Source of the DNA: an uncultured Clostridia bacterium
GTDB lineage: Bacteria; Bacillota; Clostridia; Oscillospirales; Acutalibacteraceae
DNA length: 16,187 bases
NCBI GenBank assembly: GCA_937920235.1
Contig: CALGUK010000035.1
Span: 1 to 16,187, forward strand
Direction of reading: 5' to 3'
Shown: in pieces, positions 1 to 6,959 of the stretch
How positions within the stretch are numbered: the first letter of the stretch is position 1
Layout: every line of letters begins with the position of its first letter
The notes under the pieces: generated by a model
What the model saw: the letters and a program-made list of their open reading frames with translations, nothing else
Database searches by the model: none
Told to the model about the DNA's origin: nothing
Program-made: the position numbers and the translations under genes

Positions 1-923
1 ATTTAGGACTTGGCGACCCAATCCAAGTTTCAGCAGCGCACGGCCACGGTACAGGCGACCTTCTTGACAAGGTGCTTGAATATCTTCCCGAGCAGAGTGA
101 TTCCGAAGAAGAAACCGATACCGTAAAGGTTGCCGTTATAGGAAAACCCAATGCAGGAAAATCCTCACTGATAAATAAAATTGCAGGTGAGGAGAGAGTG
201 ATTGTTTCAAATATCGCAGGAACAACAAGAGATGCTACGGATACTTATATTGATAATGAATACGGTTCGTTTATGTTTATTGATACTGCTGGACTTCGCC
301 GTAAAAGCAAGGTTGAGGATCAGATTGAAAAGTATTCGGTTATCCGTGCCAGAATGGCAGTTGAAAGAGCCGATGTGTGCGTTATTATGATTGATGCCGC
401 CGAGGGCTTTACCGAGCAGGATTCAAAGGTTGCCGGTATTGCTCACGAGCTCGGAAAAGCTTGTATCATTGCAGTTAATAAATGGGATTTGGTTGAAAAA
501 GACGGACAGACAATGGATAAATACCGTAAAAAGCTTATGAATGATTTCTCGTTTATGAGCTATGCGCCGATTATTTTCATTTCCGCTAAAACAGGACAGC
601 GAATTGACCGCCTTTTTGAGCTTATAAAGTTTGTTGACAGTCAGAATGCTATGCGAATTTCAACGGGTAAACTCAATGATGTGCTTGCAGAGGCCACAGC
701 ACGTGTTCAGCCTCCGTCAGACAAGGGTAAGCGTCTCAAGATTTACTATATGACTCAGGCATCAACAAGACCTCCGACATTCGTCTGCTTTGTGAACAAT
801 AAAGATTTGTTCCATTACAGCTATCAGCGTTATATAGATAACCGAATTCGTGAAGTTTTCGGTCTTGAAGGCACTCCAACAAGATTTGTTATCCGCGAAC
901 GCGATAAGAACAACAAAAAGTAA
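1..923 (+). CDS. der: GTPase Der (EngA), 3' part; 5' end outside the window
   Basis: Der is a double-GTPase that acts in late assembly of the 50S ribosomal subunit. The reading frame is open from base 3 to the left edge, so about 306 of the usual roughly 440 residues are visible. The visible part begins at the end of the first G domain, with the G5-like SAAHG motif (bases 30-44). An acidic linker (SDSEEETDT) follows, then the complete second G domain: GKPNAGKS (P-loop), GTTRDATD (switch I), DTAG (G3), NKWD (G4) and SAKTGQ (G5). The C-terminal KH-like domain contains the PPTFVCFVN stretch and ends with a basic tail. A GTG at 72 is internal, because conserved Der sequence continues upstream of it in frame. 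No truncation other than the window edge is seen. Identification is secure. Confidence 0.96.
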   Translation, partial: LGLGDPIQVSAAHGHGTGDLLDKVLEYLPEQSDSEEETDTVKVAVIGKPNAGKSSLINKIAGEERVIVSNIAGTTRDATDTYIDNEYGSFMFIDTAGLRRKSKVEDQIEKYSVIRARMAVERADVCVIMIDAAEGFTEQDSKVAGIAHELGKACIIAVNKWDLVEKDGQTMDKYRKKLMNDFSFMSYAPIIFISAKTGQRIDRLFELIKFVDSQNAMRISTGKLNDVLAEATARVQPPSDKGKRLKIYYMTQASTRPPTFVCFVNNKDLFHYSYQRYIDNRIREVFGLEGTPTRFVIRERDKNNKK

Positions 924-935
924 AACATATTACGC

Positions 936-990
936 GTAGTGGCAGGCTTCCACGCCTGCTTTGTAGGGGCGGTTCAAAATCGCCCTTTTT
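936..990. repeat. Paired GC-rich hairpins, probable dispersed intergenic repeat; second hairpin may terminate der
   Basis: Two adjacent stem-loops lie 13 bases after the der stop. The first is GCAGGC (942-947), a 6-base loop, and GCCTGC (954-959). The second is GGGCG (967-971), a 9-base spacer, and CGCCC (981-985), followed directly by TTTTT (986-990), which is the form of a rho-independent terminator. The region is much richer in GC than its surroundings. The GTAGGGGCGG...CGCCC pattern resembles short palindromic intergenic repeats that I recall as common in Oscillospirales genomes; that link is from memory and only one copy is visible here. Confidence 0.6.
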
Positions 991-997
991 CTTTGCC

Positions 998-1026
998 TTG
1001 AAAAAGCAAATGAAATATGCTAATAT
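998..1026 (+). promoter_or_regulatory. Extended -10 promoter of the orphan membrane gene
   Basis: TTGAAA at 998-1003 (five of six matches to the -35 consensus) is followed by a 17-base spacer and TAATAT at 1021-1026, with TG at 1018-1019 giving an extended -10. A start site near 1033 would leave a leader of about 20 bases before the ATG at 1055, with GAGG at 1044-1047 as ribosome binding site. An imperfect TTTGC/GCAAA inverted repeat (992-996 and 1006-1010) overlaps the -35. Confidence 0.55.
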
Positions 1027-1054
1027 CAAATTAAATATATGTTGAGGTAGAGTA

Positions 1055-1537
1055 ATGAAAAAGAAAATATTTTTTAGATGGAACAATATATGGAATATTT
1101 GTTTTGCTATATTTTTAGGAATACTCATTTATGTCTTTATTTTTGAACAAGAATTTTTATTGAGTAGCGAACAAGATAGTGTCTTTTTGAAAATTTTCTT
1201 TTTTGGCATAGGATTATGTTCTTTTTTCTTATCAAGAGTTGTGATAGCAGATGAAGAAAAAGTATATGTTTGTAATTTTATAGGAATGACATTATCAGTA
1301 ATTTATTGGAAAAACTGCACCAAGTGTTTTATAGGCAATATTTTAGAAACACACAATAAGAGTGTTTTGACATTCAAATATATTATAATTAAAGATAAAA
1401 ATCACAAAAAAATCAAACCCAATTCAGCCATACAAGATTGCGCTATCATAGTTGATTACAGCAAGAAAAGGAAGGAAATCCTGCAAAAATTTTACGGAAG
1501 AAATATAAATGAAAATATAAATATGATATACAAATAA
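1055..1537 (+). CDS. Small AT-rich hypothetical membrane protein
   Basis: A 160-residue protein that I do not recognise as a named family. The N-terminus is basic (MKKK). Two hydrophobic helices lie near residues 13-30 and 44-62. The rest is a probably cytosolic, beta-rich, Lys/Asn/Ile-rich segment of about 95 residues with several cysteines (near 73, 88 and 92). Two helices followed by a small beta domain recall bacterial PH-like membrane proteins, but that is only a shape comparison. The gene is strikingly AT-rich: 13 of 60 bases are G or C in 1081-1140, against 28 of 60 in ruvC at 1741-1800. It has its own promoter, a GAGG site 7 bases before the ATG, and a strong terminator after it. It sits between der and ruvC as an apparent insertion of foreign composition. 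Function unknown; a real gene is likely given its promoter, ribosome site and length. Confidence 0.7.
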   Translation: MKKKIFFRWNNIWNICFAIFLGILIYVFIFEQEFLLSSEQDSVFLKIFFFGIGLCSFFLSRVVIADEEKVYVCNFIGMTLSVIYWKNCTKCFIGNILETHNKSVLTFKYIIIKDKNHKKIKPNSAIQDCAIIVDYSKKRKEILQKFYGRNINENINMIYK

Positions 1538-1590
1538 ATGATGGGTAAGTTTCAATTGTTTCAATTATTAACAAACTGAAAATTATATGT

Positions 1591-1618
1591 AAAAAGAGGC
1601 TCTAAAAGCCTCTTTTTT
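1591..1618 (+). terminator. Rho-independent terminator
   Basis: AAAAAGAGGC (1591-1600) pairs perfectly with GCCTCTTTTT (1608-1617) across a 7-base spacer, and the stem runs into a T tract. The A-rich left arm would also let it work in the opposite direction. It separates the orphan gene from the ruvC promoter, which begins two bases further on. Confidence 0.88.
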
Positions 1619-1619
1619 C

Positions 1620-1648
1620 TTGCCATTTATAATGCAATATGTTATAAT
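1620..1648 (+). promoter_or_regulatory. Sigma-A-type promoter of the ruvC-clpE run
   Basis: TTGCCA (1620-1625), a 17-base spacer and a perfect TATAAT (1643-1648) form a near-consensus housekeeping promoter. The predicted start is near 1655, giving a short leader of about 22 bases before ruvC. It is the only clear promoter I see for the thirteen genes that follow. No LexA/DinR-like operator (GAAC-N4-GTTC) is evident near it, so SOS control of ruv is not supported. Confidence 0.75.
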
Positions 1649-1677
1649 TGATTGATTATACAGTGAGGTAGTATGTC

Positions 1678-2178
1678 ATGGTGATTTTAGGCATTGACCC
1701 GGGGTATGCAATCGTCGGATGGGGAGTAATCGATTATACCGCCAACAGATTTTCGGTTATCGCTTACGGCGCAGTTACGACTGAAGCAAAAACACCGTTT
1801 AATGAGCGACTCGAAACGGTGTATGACGGAATTTGCGATATTATAAATAAATATAAACCCGAAGCACTGGCTATTGAAAAGCTTTTTTATAACACCAATG
1901 CTAAAACGGTTATTGATGTTGCTCAGGCAAGAGGAGTAATAAATCTTGCTGCACAGAAAAACGGACTTGGTATTTTCGAGTACACACCATTACAGGTAAA
2001 ACAGAGTGTTGTAGGTTATGGTAGAGCCGAGAAGAAACAAGTGCAAGAAATGACAAGGGTTATCTTGAAACTTGAAAAAATTCCAAAACCCGACGATACC
2101 GCCGATGCTCTTGCTATGGCTATCTGCCATGCTCACGCAAGCGGCTCACTTATGGGAAGATTAAGAAATATTAAATAA
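1678..2178 (+). CDS. ruvC: Holliday junction endodeoxyribonuclease RuvC
   Basis: RuvC cleaves Holliday junctions by symmetric nicking, guided by RuvAB, in recombinational repair. The 166-residue product is the normal length. The metal-binding acidic residues of the RNase H-like fold are all visible: D7 in GIDPG, E67 in LAIEKLF, and the C-terminal PDDTADALA with D140 and D143. The ATG at 1678 lies 9 bases after GAGG (1665-1668). A GTG immediately after it would also serve, but ATG is preferred. It is the first gene of the long run, followed by ruvA after 11 bases. YebC, often found upstream of ruvC, is absent here; the AT-rich orphan occupies that place. Identification is secure. Confidence 0.97.
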   Translation: MVILGIDPGYAIVGWGVIDYTANRFSVIAYGAVTTEAKTPFNERLETVYDGICDIINKYKPEALAIEKLFYNTNAKTVIDVAQARGVINLAAQKNGLGIFEYTPLQVKQSVVGYGRAEKKQVQEMTRVILKLEKIPKPDDTADALAMAICHAHASGSLMGRLRNIK

Positions 2179-2189
2179 GGAAAATTATT

Positions 2190-2795
2190 ATGATTTATTC
2201 AGTAACAGGAAATGTAGTTGACTTTGATGCCAATATGGTTTGCGTTGATGTGAACGGTGTTGCATTCCGTTGTATGACCACTCTTACAACCTCGCAAAAA
2301 TGCGCTTCAACGGGAATGAAGGTTACGCTTTACACACATCTCAATGTTCGCGAAGATGCAATGGAACTATTCGGTTTTTATGACAAAACTGAAATGGATT
2401 GCTTCAAGATGCTGATAACCGTAAACGGTGTCGGTCCTAAAATGGGACTTGCAATTCTCTCGGAGCTGACTCCCGACAAAATCGCTTTGAGCATTGCAGC
2501 CGGTGATCACAAAGCACTTACAAAGGCAAACGGTGTAGGTCCGAAACTTGCACAGCGTATTTGTATGGAGTTAAAGGATAAGGTTGGTAAAGCCTTCCAA
2601 GGTGTTGATACATCAGTTGATTTAACCGCAGTAAGCTCTACTCTTACAAATTCAAATACTGCAGAGGCTGTTGCCGCTCTTGAAATGCTCGGATATTCCC
2701 AGAGTGATGCAAGTGTTGCGGTGAGTAAAACCGACAGCTCTCTTTCCGTGGAGGAAATTATAAAGCAGGCACTTAAAATGCTTTCACTCGGTTGA
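2190..2795 (+). CDS. ruvA: Holliday junction branch migration protein RuvA
   Basis: RuvA binds the four-way junction as a tetramer and loads the RuvB motor for branch migration. The 201-residue product has the standard three parts: an N-terminal OB-fold (about 1-65), two helix-hairpin-helix DNA-binding motifs (VNGVGPKMGLAIL at 78-90 and ANGVGPKLAQRI at 113-124), and after a flexible stretch a C-terminal three-helix domain (about 155-201, AVAALEMLGYS to KQALKML) that contacts RuvB. An AAGG at 2177-2180 serves the ATG at 2190. It sits between ruvC and ruvB with gaps of 11 and 18 bases, so the three are co-transcribed. Nothing unusual is seen. Confidence 0.97.
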   Translation: MIYSVTGNVVDFDANMVCVDVNGVAFRCMTTLTTSQKCASTGMKVTLYTHLNVREDAMELFGFYDKTEMDCFKMLITVNGVGPKMGLAILSELTPDKIALSIAAGDHKALTKANGVGPKLAQRICMELKDKVGKAFQGVDTSVDLTAVSSTLTNSNTAEAVAALEMLGYSQSDASVAVSKTDSSLSVEEIIKQALKMLSLG

Positions 2796-2813
2796 TAACA
2801 GGAGGAATAAAAA

Positions 2814-3863
2814 ATGGATTTTGATAACGAAAACAGAATAATCACTCCCGATTTTACCGAAACAGACCGAGACATAGAAATTTCTCTTAGACCTAAAAGC
2901 TTATCCGAGTATATTGGTCAGGAAAAAGCAAAGGAAAATTTGAGAATTTATATCGAAGCCGCTAAAAACCGCGGTGATACTCTTGATCACGTGCTTTTGT
3001 ATGGTCCTCCCGGTTTGGGCAAAACAACGCTTGCAGGTATTATTGCAAATGAAATGGGTGTGCAGATTCGCGTTACCTCGGGACCTGCCATCGAAAAGCC
3101 CGGCGATCTGGCAGCACTTCTTACAAATCTTAATGACGGTGATGTTCTTTTTATCGATGAAATACATCGCCTTTCCAGAGCTGTAGAAGAGGTTTTATAT
3201 CCTGCAATGGAGGACAATGCACTCGATATAATTATTGGCAAAGGACCTTCTGCAAGAAGCATCAGACTTGATCTTCCGAGATTTACTCTCGTCGGTGCCA
3301 CAACCCGTGCAGGTCAACTTACTGCACCTCTGCGTGATCGATTCGGAGTTATACTCAGACTTGAACTTTATACTCCGGAGGAACTTTCACAGATCGTAAA
3401 ACGAAGCGCCGGTATTCTTGATATTTATGCAGAGGATGGCGGTGCATTGGAAATTGCTTCTCGTTCAAGGGGAACACCGCGAATTGCCAACAGATTGCTG
3501 AAACGTGCTCGCGACTTTGCTCAGGTAATGAGCGACGGTGTAATCAGCGAAGAAAATGCAAAAATAGCTTTGGGCAGAATGGAAATTGACGAAATCGGTC
3601 TTGATAATATCGACAGACTGATGCTCAGTACTATGATAAGAAATTTCAACGGCGGTCCTGTGGGGCTTGAAACTCTTGCTGCTACAATCGGTGAAGAGGC
3701 AGTTACCATTGAAGATGTCTACGAACCGTATTTAATGCAAATAGGTTTTCTTTCAAAAACTCCACGAGGAAGAATTGCCACACCATTAGCGTACAAACAT
3801 TTAGGTTATAATATTCCTGATGCAAATACCACAAAAGCCGAACAACAAACATCACTATTCTGA
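2814..3863 (+). CDS. ruvB: Holliday junction branch migration ATPase RuvB
   Basis: RuvB is the AAA+ hexameric motor that pumps DNA through the RuvA-bound junction. The 349-residue product has Walker A GPPGLGKT (64-71), Walker B with DEIH (115-118), sensor 1 GATTR (161-165), an arginine finger in LRDRF (R174), and a C-terminal winged-helix DNA-binding domain with TPRGRIATPLAYKHLG. The short N-terminal extension of about 20 residues before the conserved SLRPKSL is acidic and typical of the family. A perfect AGGAGG (2800-2805) stands 8 bases before the ATG. It completes ruvCAB, with glmM following after 23 bases, the longest gap in the run, which holds no terminator. Confidence 0.98.
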   Translation: MDFDNENRIITPDFTETDRDIEISLRPKSLSEYIGQEKAKENLRIYIEAAKNRGDTLDHVLLYGPPGLGKTTLAGIIANEMGVQIRVTSGPAIEKPGDLAALLTNLNDGDVLFIDEIHRLSRAVEEVLYPAMEDNALDIIIGKGPSARSIRLDLPRFTLVGATTRAGQLTAPLRDRFGVILRLELYTPEELSQIVKRSAGILDIYAEDGGALEIASRSRGTPRIANRLLKRARDFAQVMSDGVISEENAKIALGRMEIDEIGLDNIDRLMLSTMIRNFNGGPVGLETLAATIGEEAVTIEDVYEPYLMQIGFLSKTPRGRIATPLAYKHLGYNIPDANTTKAEQQTSLF

Positions 3864-3886
3864 AATATTTAAAAGGAGAAAATATA

Positions 3887-5239
3887 ATGGGAAGACTATT
3901 CGGAACAGACGGCGCACGAGGCGTTGCAAATACAGAGCTTACATGTGAACTCAGTATGCAGATAGGAAGAGCAGCCGCAATGGTGCTCAGCAAAAATCTT
4001 AACGGCAAAAAACCAAGGGTGCTTATTGGTATGGATACACGCGCATCATCAGAAATGCTTGAAAGTGCAATTACGGCAGGACTTTGCTCAGTCGGAGCAG
4101 ATGTCGTTCAGTTGGGTGTTGTACCGACTCCTGCTGTTGCTTTTTTGGTTCGTGAATATGAGTGCGATGCGGGAGTGATGATTTCAGCTTCGCATAATCC
4201 CTGCGAATACAACGGAATTAAGATTTTCCAGTCAAACGGATATAAGCTTCCCGATGAGCTTGAAAACGAAATTGAAGAAATAATTCTTGATAATGTGTCC
4301 GAAATTCCTGCACCAATCGGCGGTGAAGTCGGCAGGGTAGAAAGAAAGCCCGAGAGTGTGAACGATTATATCGAGCATCTTCTTTCGGCAACGAATATGA
4401 GCTTTAAGGGATATAAAATTGCACTTGACTGTGCAAACGGCTCGTCAAGTGTTTCTGCTTCAGAAGTGTTTACCCGTCTCGGTGCTGAGGTAATCGTTAT
4501 TAACGATAAACCCGACGGTGTTAACATAAATAAGGATTGCGGATCAACCCATATGGAACAGCTTCAGGCCTGTGTTGTCGAAAACGGATGTGACCTCGGT
4601 TTTGCATTTGACGGTGATGCTGACCGCATGCTTGCTGTTGACCATACAGGCGCGGTTGTCGACGGTGATAAATGTATTGCTGTCTGTGCAAAGCATATGA
4701 AGACTTTGGGAAAACTGAAAAAAGATACTGCCGTTGTAACCGTTATGAGTAATATGGGATTTTTCAAATTCTGTGAAGAAAACGGAATTAAATGTGAAAA
4801 GACAAAGGTCGGAGACCGTTATGTTCTTGAAAATATGCATAATAACGGATACAGCATCGGCGGTGAACAGTCCGGTCATATTATTTTCCTCCAATACGCA
4901 ACAACAGGTGACGGGCAGCTTTCAGCAATTCAGTTGATGGCCGTTGTTAAGGATACGGGAAAAACGCTGAAGGAGCTTGCCGATGAAATGGAGGTATATC
5001 CGCAGGTGCTTATCAATGTGAGAGTTTCAAATTTCGGTAAAGCACAGTTTGCAAAGGATAAGGAAGTTCAGAACGCTATCCGTCAGGCTGAAGAGGAACT
5101 GGGTGCAGACGGCAGAATTCTTGTTCGTCTTTCTGGTACAGAACCTCTTGTCCGCGTAATGCTTGAGGGTAAGGATCTTGATAAAATCAATGAGCTGGGC
5201 GAAAGTGTTGCCCAGGTAGTCAGAGAAAGGTTAGTATAA
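3887..5239 (+). CDS. glmM: Phosphoglucosamine mutase GlmM
   Basis: GlmM interconverts glucosamine-6-phosphate and glucosamine-1-phosphate, the step before GlmU makes UDP-GlcNAc for peptidoglycan and teichoic acids. The 450-residue protein shows all four phosphohexomutase elements: the N-terminal MGRLFGTDGARG, the phosphoserine loop ISASHNP with S102, the magnesium-binding DGDADR (242-247), the sugar-specificity loop GGEQSG (325-330), and the phosphate-binding RLSGTEPLVRV (414-424). The GEQSG type of loop separates GlmM from phosphoglucomutase/phosphomannomutase. AAGGAG at 3873-3878 precedes the ATG. In many Firmicutes glmM follows cdaA and a YbbR-domain gene; here it follows ruvB and neither of those is in the window. 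Its stop is 3 bases from the next start. Confidence 0.97.
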   Translation: MGRLFGTDGARGVANTELTCELSMQIGRAAAMVLSKNLNGKKPRVLIGMDTRASSEMLESAITAGLCSVGADVVQLGVVPTPAVAFLVREYECDAGVMISASHNPCEYNGIKIFQSNGYKLPDELENEIEEIILDNVSEIPAPIGGEVGRVERKPESVNDYIEHLLSATNMSFKGYKIALDCANGSSSVSASEVFTRLGAEVIVINDKPDGVNINKDCGSTHMEQLQACVVENGCDLGFAFDGDADRMLAVDHTGAVVDGDKCIAVCAKHMKTLGKLKKDTAVVTVMSNMGFFKFCEENGIKCEKTKVGDRYVLENMHNNGYSIGGEQSGHIIFLQYATTGDGQLSAIQLMAVVKDTGKTLKELADEMEVYPQVLINVRVSNFGKAQFAKDKEVQNAIRQAEEELGADGRILVRLSGTEPLVRVMLEGKDLDKINELGESVAQVVRERLV

Positions 5240-5242
5240 CTT

Positions 5243-6106
5243 ATGCGTGTTGCTGATAACTGGAAGGATTATGAGCTTATCGACTGCTCCTGCGGTGAAA
5301 GACTTGAGCGTTGGGGAAATATCACTCTTATCCGCCCTGATCCTCAGGTGATCTGGAAAACTGAAAAGAAGAATCCTCTGTGGAAAAAAGCTGATGCTAT
5401 ATATCACCGTTCACAGTCGGGTGGAGGTCAGTGGGAAATCAGAAACAAAATCCCTGATTTTTGGACTATAGAATACCGTGATCTGACCTTTAATATCAAA
5501 ACAATGGGATTTAAGCATACGGGGCTTTTCCCCGAGCAGGCTGTTAACTGGGATCTGACTGCAGAAATAATCAAAAATGCAAAAAGAGAGGTTAAGGTGC
5601 TTAATCTTTTTGCATATACGGGTGGCGCAACGGTTTCGGCTCTCAAAGCAGGTGCTAATGTTTGTCATGTGGATGCTTCAAAGGGTATGACACTTTGGGC
5701 AAAAGAAAATGCCGTATCATCGGGAGTTGCCGACAGACAGGTCAGATGGATTGTTGATGATTGCGTTAAATTTGTTCAGCGTGAAATCCGAAGAGGAAAT
5801 AAATACGATATTATTATTATGGATCCGCCATCATACGGAAGAGGTCCGGGCGGTGAGGTTTGGAAACTTGAAAACGAGGTTTACGGTTTTGTAGAGTTGT
5901 GTAGCCGTGTTTTGTCCGACGATCCGCTTATGATGCTTATAAATTCATACACTACAGGGCTTTCTCCGTCAGTTATGGAATACATCCTCGGTGCTGTTGT
6001 TAAAAAACGCTTCGGAGGAAAAGTTGAAGGCAGCGAAATCGGACTTCGTACAACTGAAAACGGACTTGTGCTTCCCTGCGGAGCAAGCGCCATTTGGAGC
6101 AGATAA
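5243..6106 (+). CDS. Class I SAM-dependent methyltransferase (RlmI/RlmK-like)
   Basis: A 287-residue methyltransferase, probably acting on RNA, with substrate not determined. The N-terminal part (about 1-115) includes the conserved LERWG and RPDPQVIW stretches. The Rossmann-fold part has the SAM-binding VLNLFAYTGG (119-128), an acidic residue at the end of strand 2 (D144 in CHVDASKGM), a VDDC stretch (171-174), and the catalytic-type DPPSYGRG (194-201). The DPPSYGRG motif places it near the Methyltrans_SAM group that contains 23S rRNA methyltransferases such as RlmI and RlmK, but it lacks a PUA domain. The ATG lies 3 bases after the glmM stop; AGAAAGG inside the glmM end can serve as ribosome site, so translation is probably coupled. 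Its last codons contain the ribosome site of ecfA1. Family is sure; RNA as target is inferred. Confidence 0.85.
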   Translation: MRVADNWKDYELIDCSCGERLERWGNITLIRPDPQVIWKTEKKNPLWKKADAIYHRSQSGGGQWEIRNKIPDFWTIEYRDLTFNIKTMGFKHTGLFPEQAVNWDLTAEIIKNAKREVKVLNLFAYTGGATVSALKAGANVCHVDASKGMTLWAKENAVSSGVADRQVRWIVDDCVKFVQREIRRGNKYDIIIMDPPSYGRGPGGEVWKLENEVYGFVELCSRVLSDDPLMMLINSYTTGLSPSVMEYILGAVVKKRFGGKVEGSEIGLRTTENGLVLPCGASAIWSR

Positions 6107-6957
6107 TGAGTATAATTGAATTTAAAAATGTAACATTCCGATATGAGAGCGATGATGAGGCAATTGTTCTTCCTCCTGCGGTAAAAAACTTTTCACTGAC
6201 CGTTAACGAGGGAGAGTTTGTCGTCGTACTCGGTCACAACGGATCGGGCAAAAGCACTCTCGCAAGGCTTGCCAACGGACTTTTGCTTCCCGAAAGCGGC
6301 GATGTTATCGTTAACGGAATGAATACAAAAAATGAAGAAAATGATTTAAAAATAAAACAGACAGTCGGGGTAGTTTTTCAAAATCCCGACAATCAGATTG
6401 TTGCTACGATAGTCGAAGAGGATGTTGCTTTCGGCCCGGAAAATCTCGGCATTGAGCCGGCTGAAATCCGCAGACGAGTTGATGAGTCTCTCAAAATTGT
6501 CGGAATGTACGGCTACAGAAAGCACGAACCGCATAAACTCTCGGGCGGTCAGAAGCAACGTGTTGCAATTGCAGGAATTATTGCAATGGAACCGAGGTGT
6601 ATCATCCTTGATGAACCTACCGCTATGCTCGACCCTGAGGGAAGACGCGACGTTATGAAGGCTATCAAGCGGTTGAACAGAGAATTGGGCATAACCGTTA
6701 TATTTATAACTCACTATATGGAAGAGGCAGTTGAGGCTGACAGAATTGTAGTAATGGATGATGCTGAGCTGTCTCTTGACGGAACACCGGCCCAAGTGTT
6801 TTCGGATACGAAAAAAATACGCAGTCTCGGTCTTGATGTTCCGCAGACCTGTCTGCTTGCGGAAATGCTGAAAAAAGAAGGCATTTCATTAAAAAACAAT
6901 TTGTTGAGCGTTGACGAATTGGTTGAAAACATTGACAATTTATTGAAAGGCAGATAA
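6106..6957 (+). CDS. ecfA1: ECF transporter ATPase EcfA1
   Basis: One of the two ATP-hydrolysing subunits of the energy-coupling factor module that powers uptake of vitamins or metal ions by exchangeable S-components. From the ATG at 6106 it has 283 residues: Walker A GHNGSGKST (43-51), Q-loop in VFQNPDNQ (Q92), the EEDVAFGPEN stretch typical of EcfA, signature LSGGQ (145-149), Walker B with D169-E170, and the H-loop in ITHYMEEA (H203). The ATG overlaps the preceding TAA by one base (TAATG), with GGAG at 6096-6099 six bases upstream; an in-frame TTG at 6094 lacks a site of its own and is rejected. ecfA2 starts 2 bases after its stop. The C-terminal extension after about 230 is usual for EcfA. 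Confidence 0.95.
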   Translation: MSIIEFKNVTFRYESDDEAIVLPPAVKNFSLTVNEGEFVVVLGHNGSGKSTLARLANGLLLPESGDVIVNGMNTKNEENDLKIKQTVGVVFQNPDNQIVATIVEEDVAFGPENLGIEPAEIRRRVDESLKIVGMYGYRKHEPHKLSGGQKQRVAIAGIIAMEPRCIILDEPTAMLDPEGRRDVMKAIKRLNRELGITVIFITHYMEEAVEADRIVVMDDAELSLDGTPAQVFSDTKKIRSLGLDVPQTCLLAEMLKKEGISLKNNLLSVDELVENIDNLLKGR

Positions 6958-6959
6958 AA

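Noticed and set aside
889..1128. Minus-strand open frame of 79 codons across the der end and the orphan gene start
   Set aside because: It is created by the hairpin repeat and the AT-rich region, has no convincing ribosome site, and overlaps two plus-strand genes.
2507..2875. Minus-strand frame of 122 codons over ruvA/ruvB
   Set aside because: It lies antisense to two secure genes, its composition follows their codon pattern, and it has no family motif.
4544..4894. Minus-strand frame of 116 codons inside glmM
   Set aside because: Shadow of glmM, covering the DGDADR and GGEQSG coding region; no independent support.
6094..6105. TTG start for ecfA1 at 6094
   Set aside because: The GGAG at 6096-6099 overlaps this codon and instead serves the ATG at 6106, six bases downstream.
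6346..6795. Minus-strand frame of 149 codons inside ecfA1
   Set aside because: It is antisense to the Q-loop to H-loop region of a secure ABC ATPase, with no motif or ribosome site of its own.
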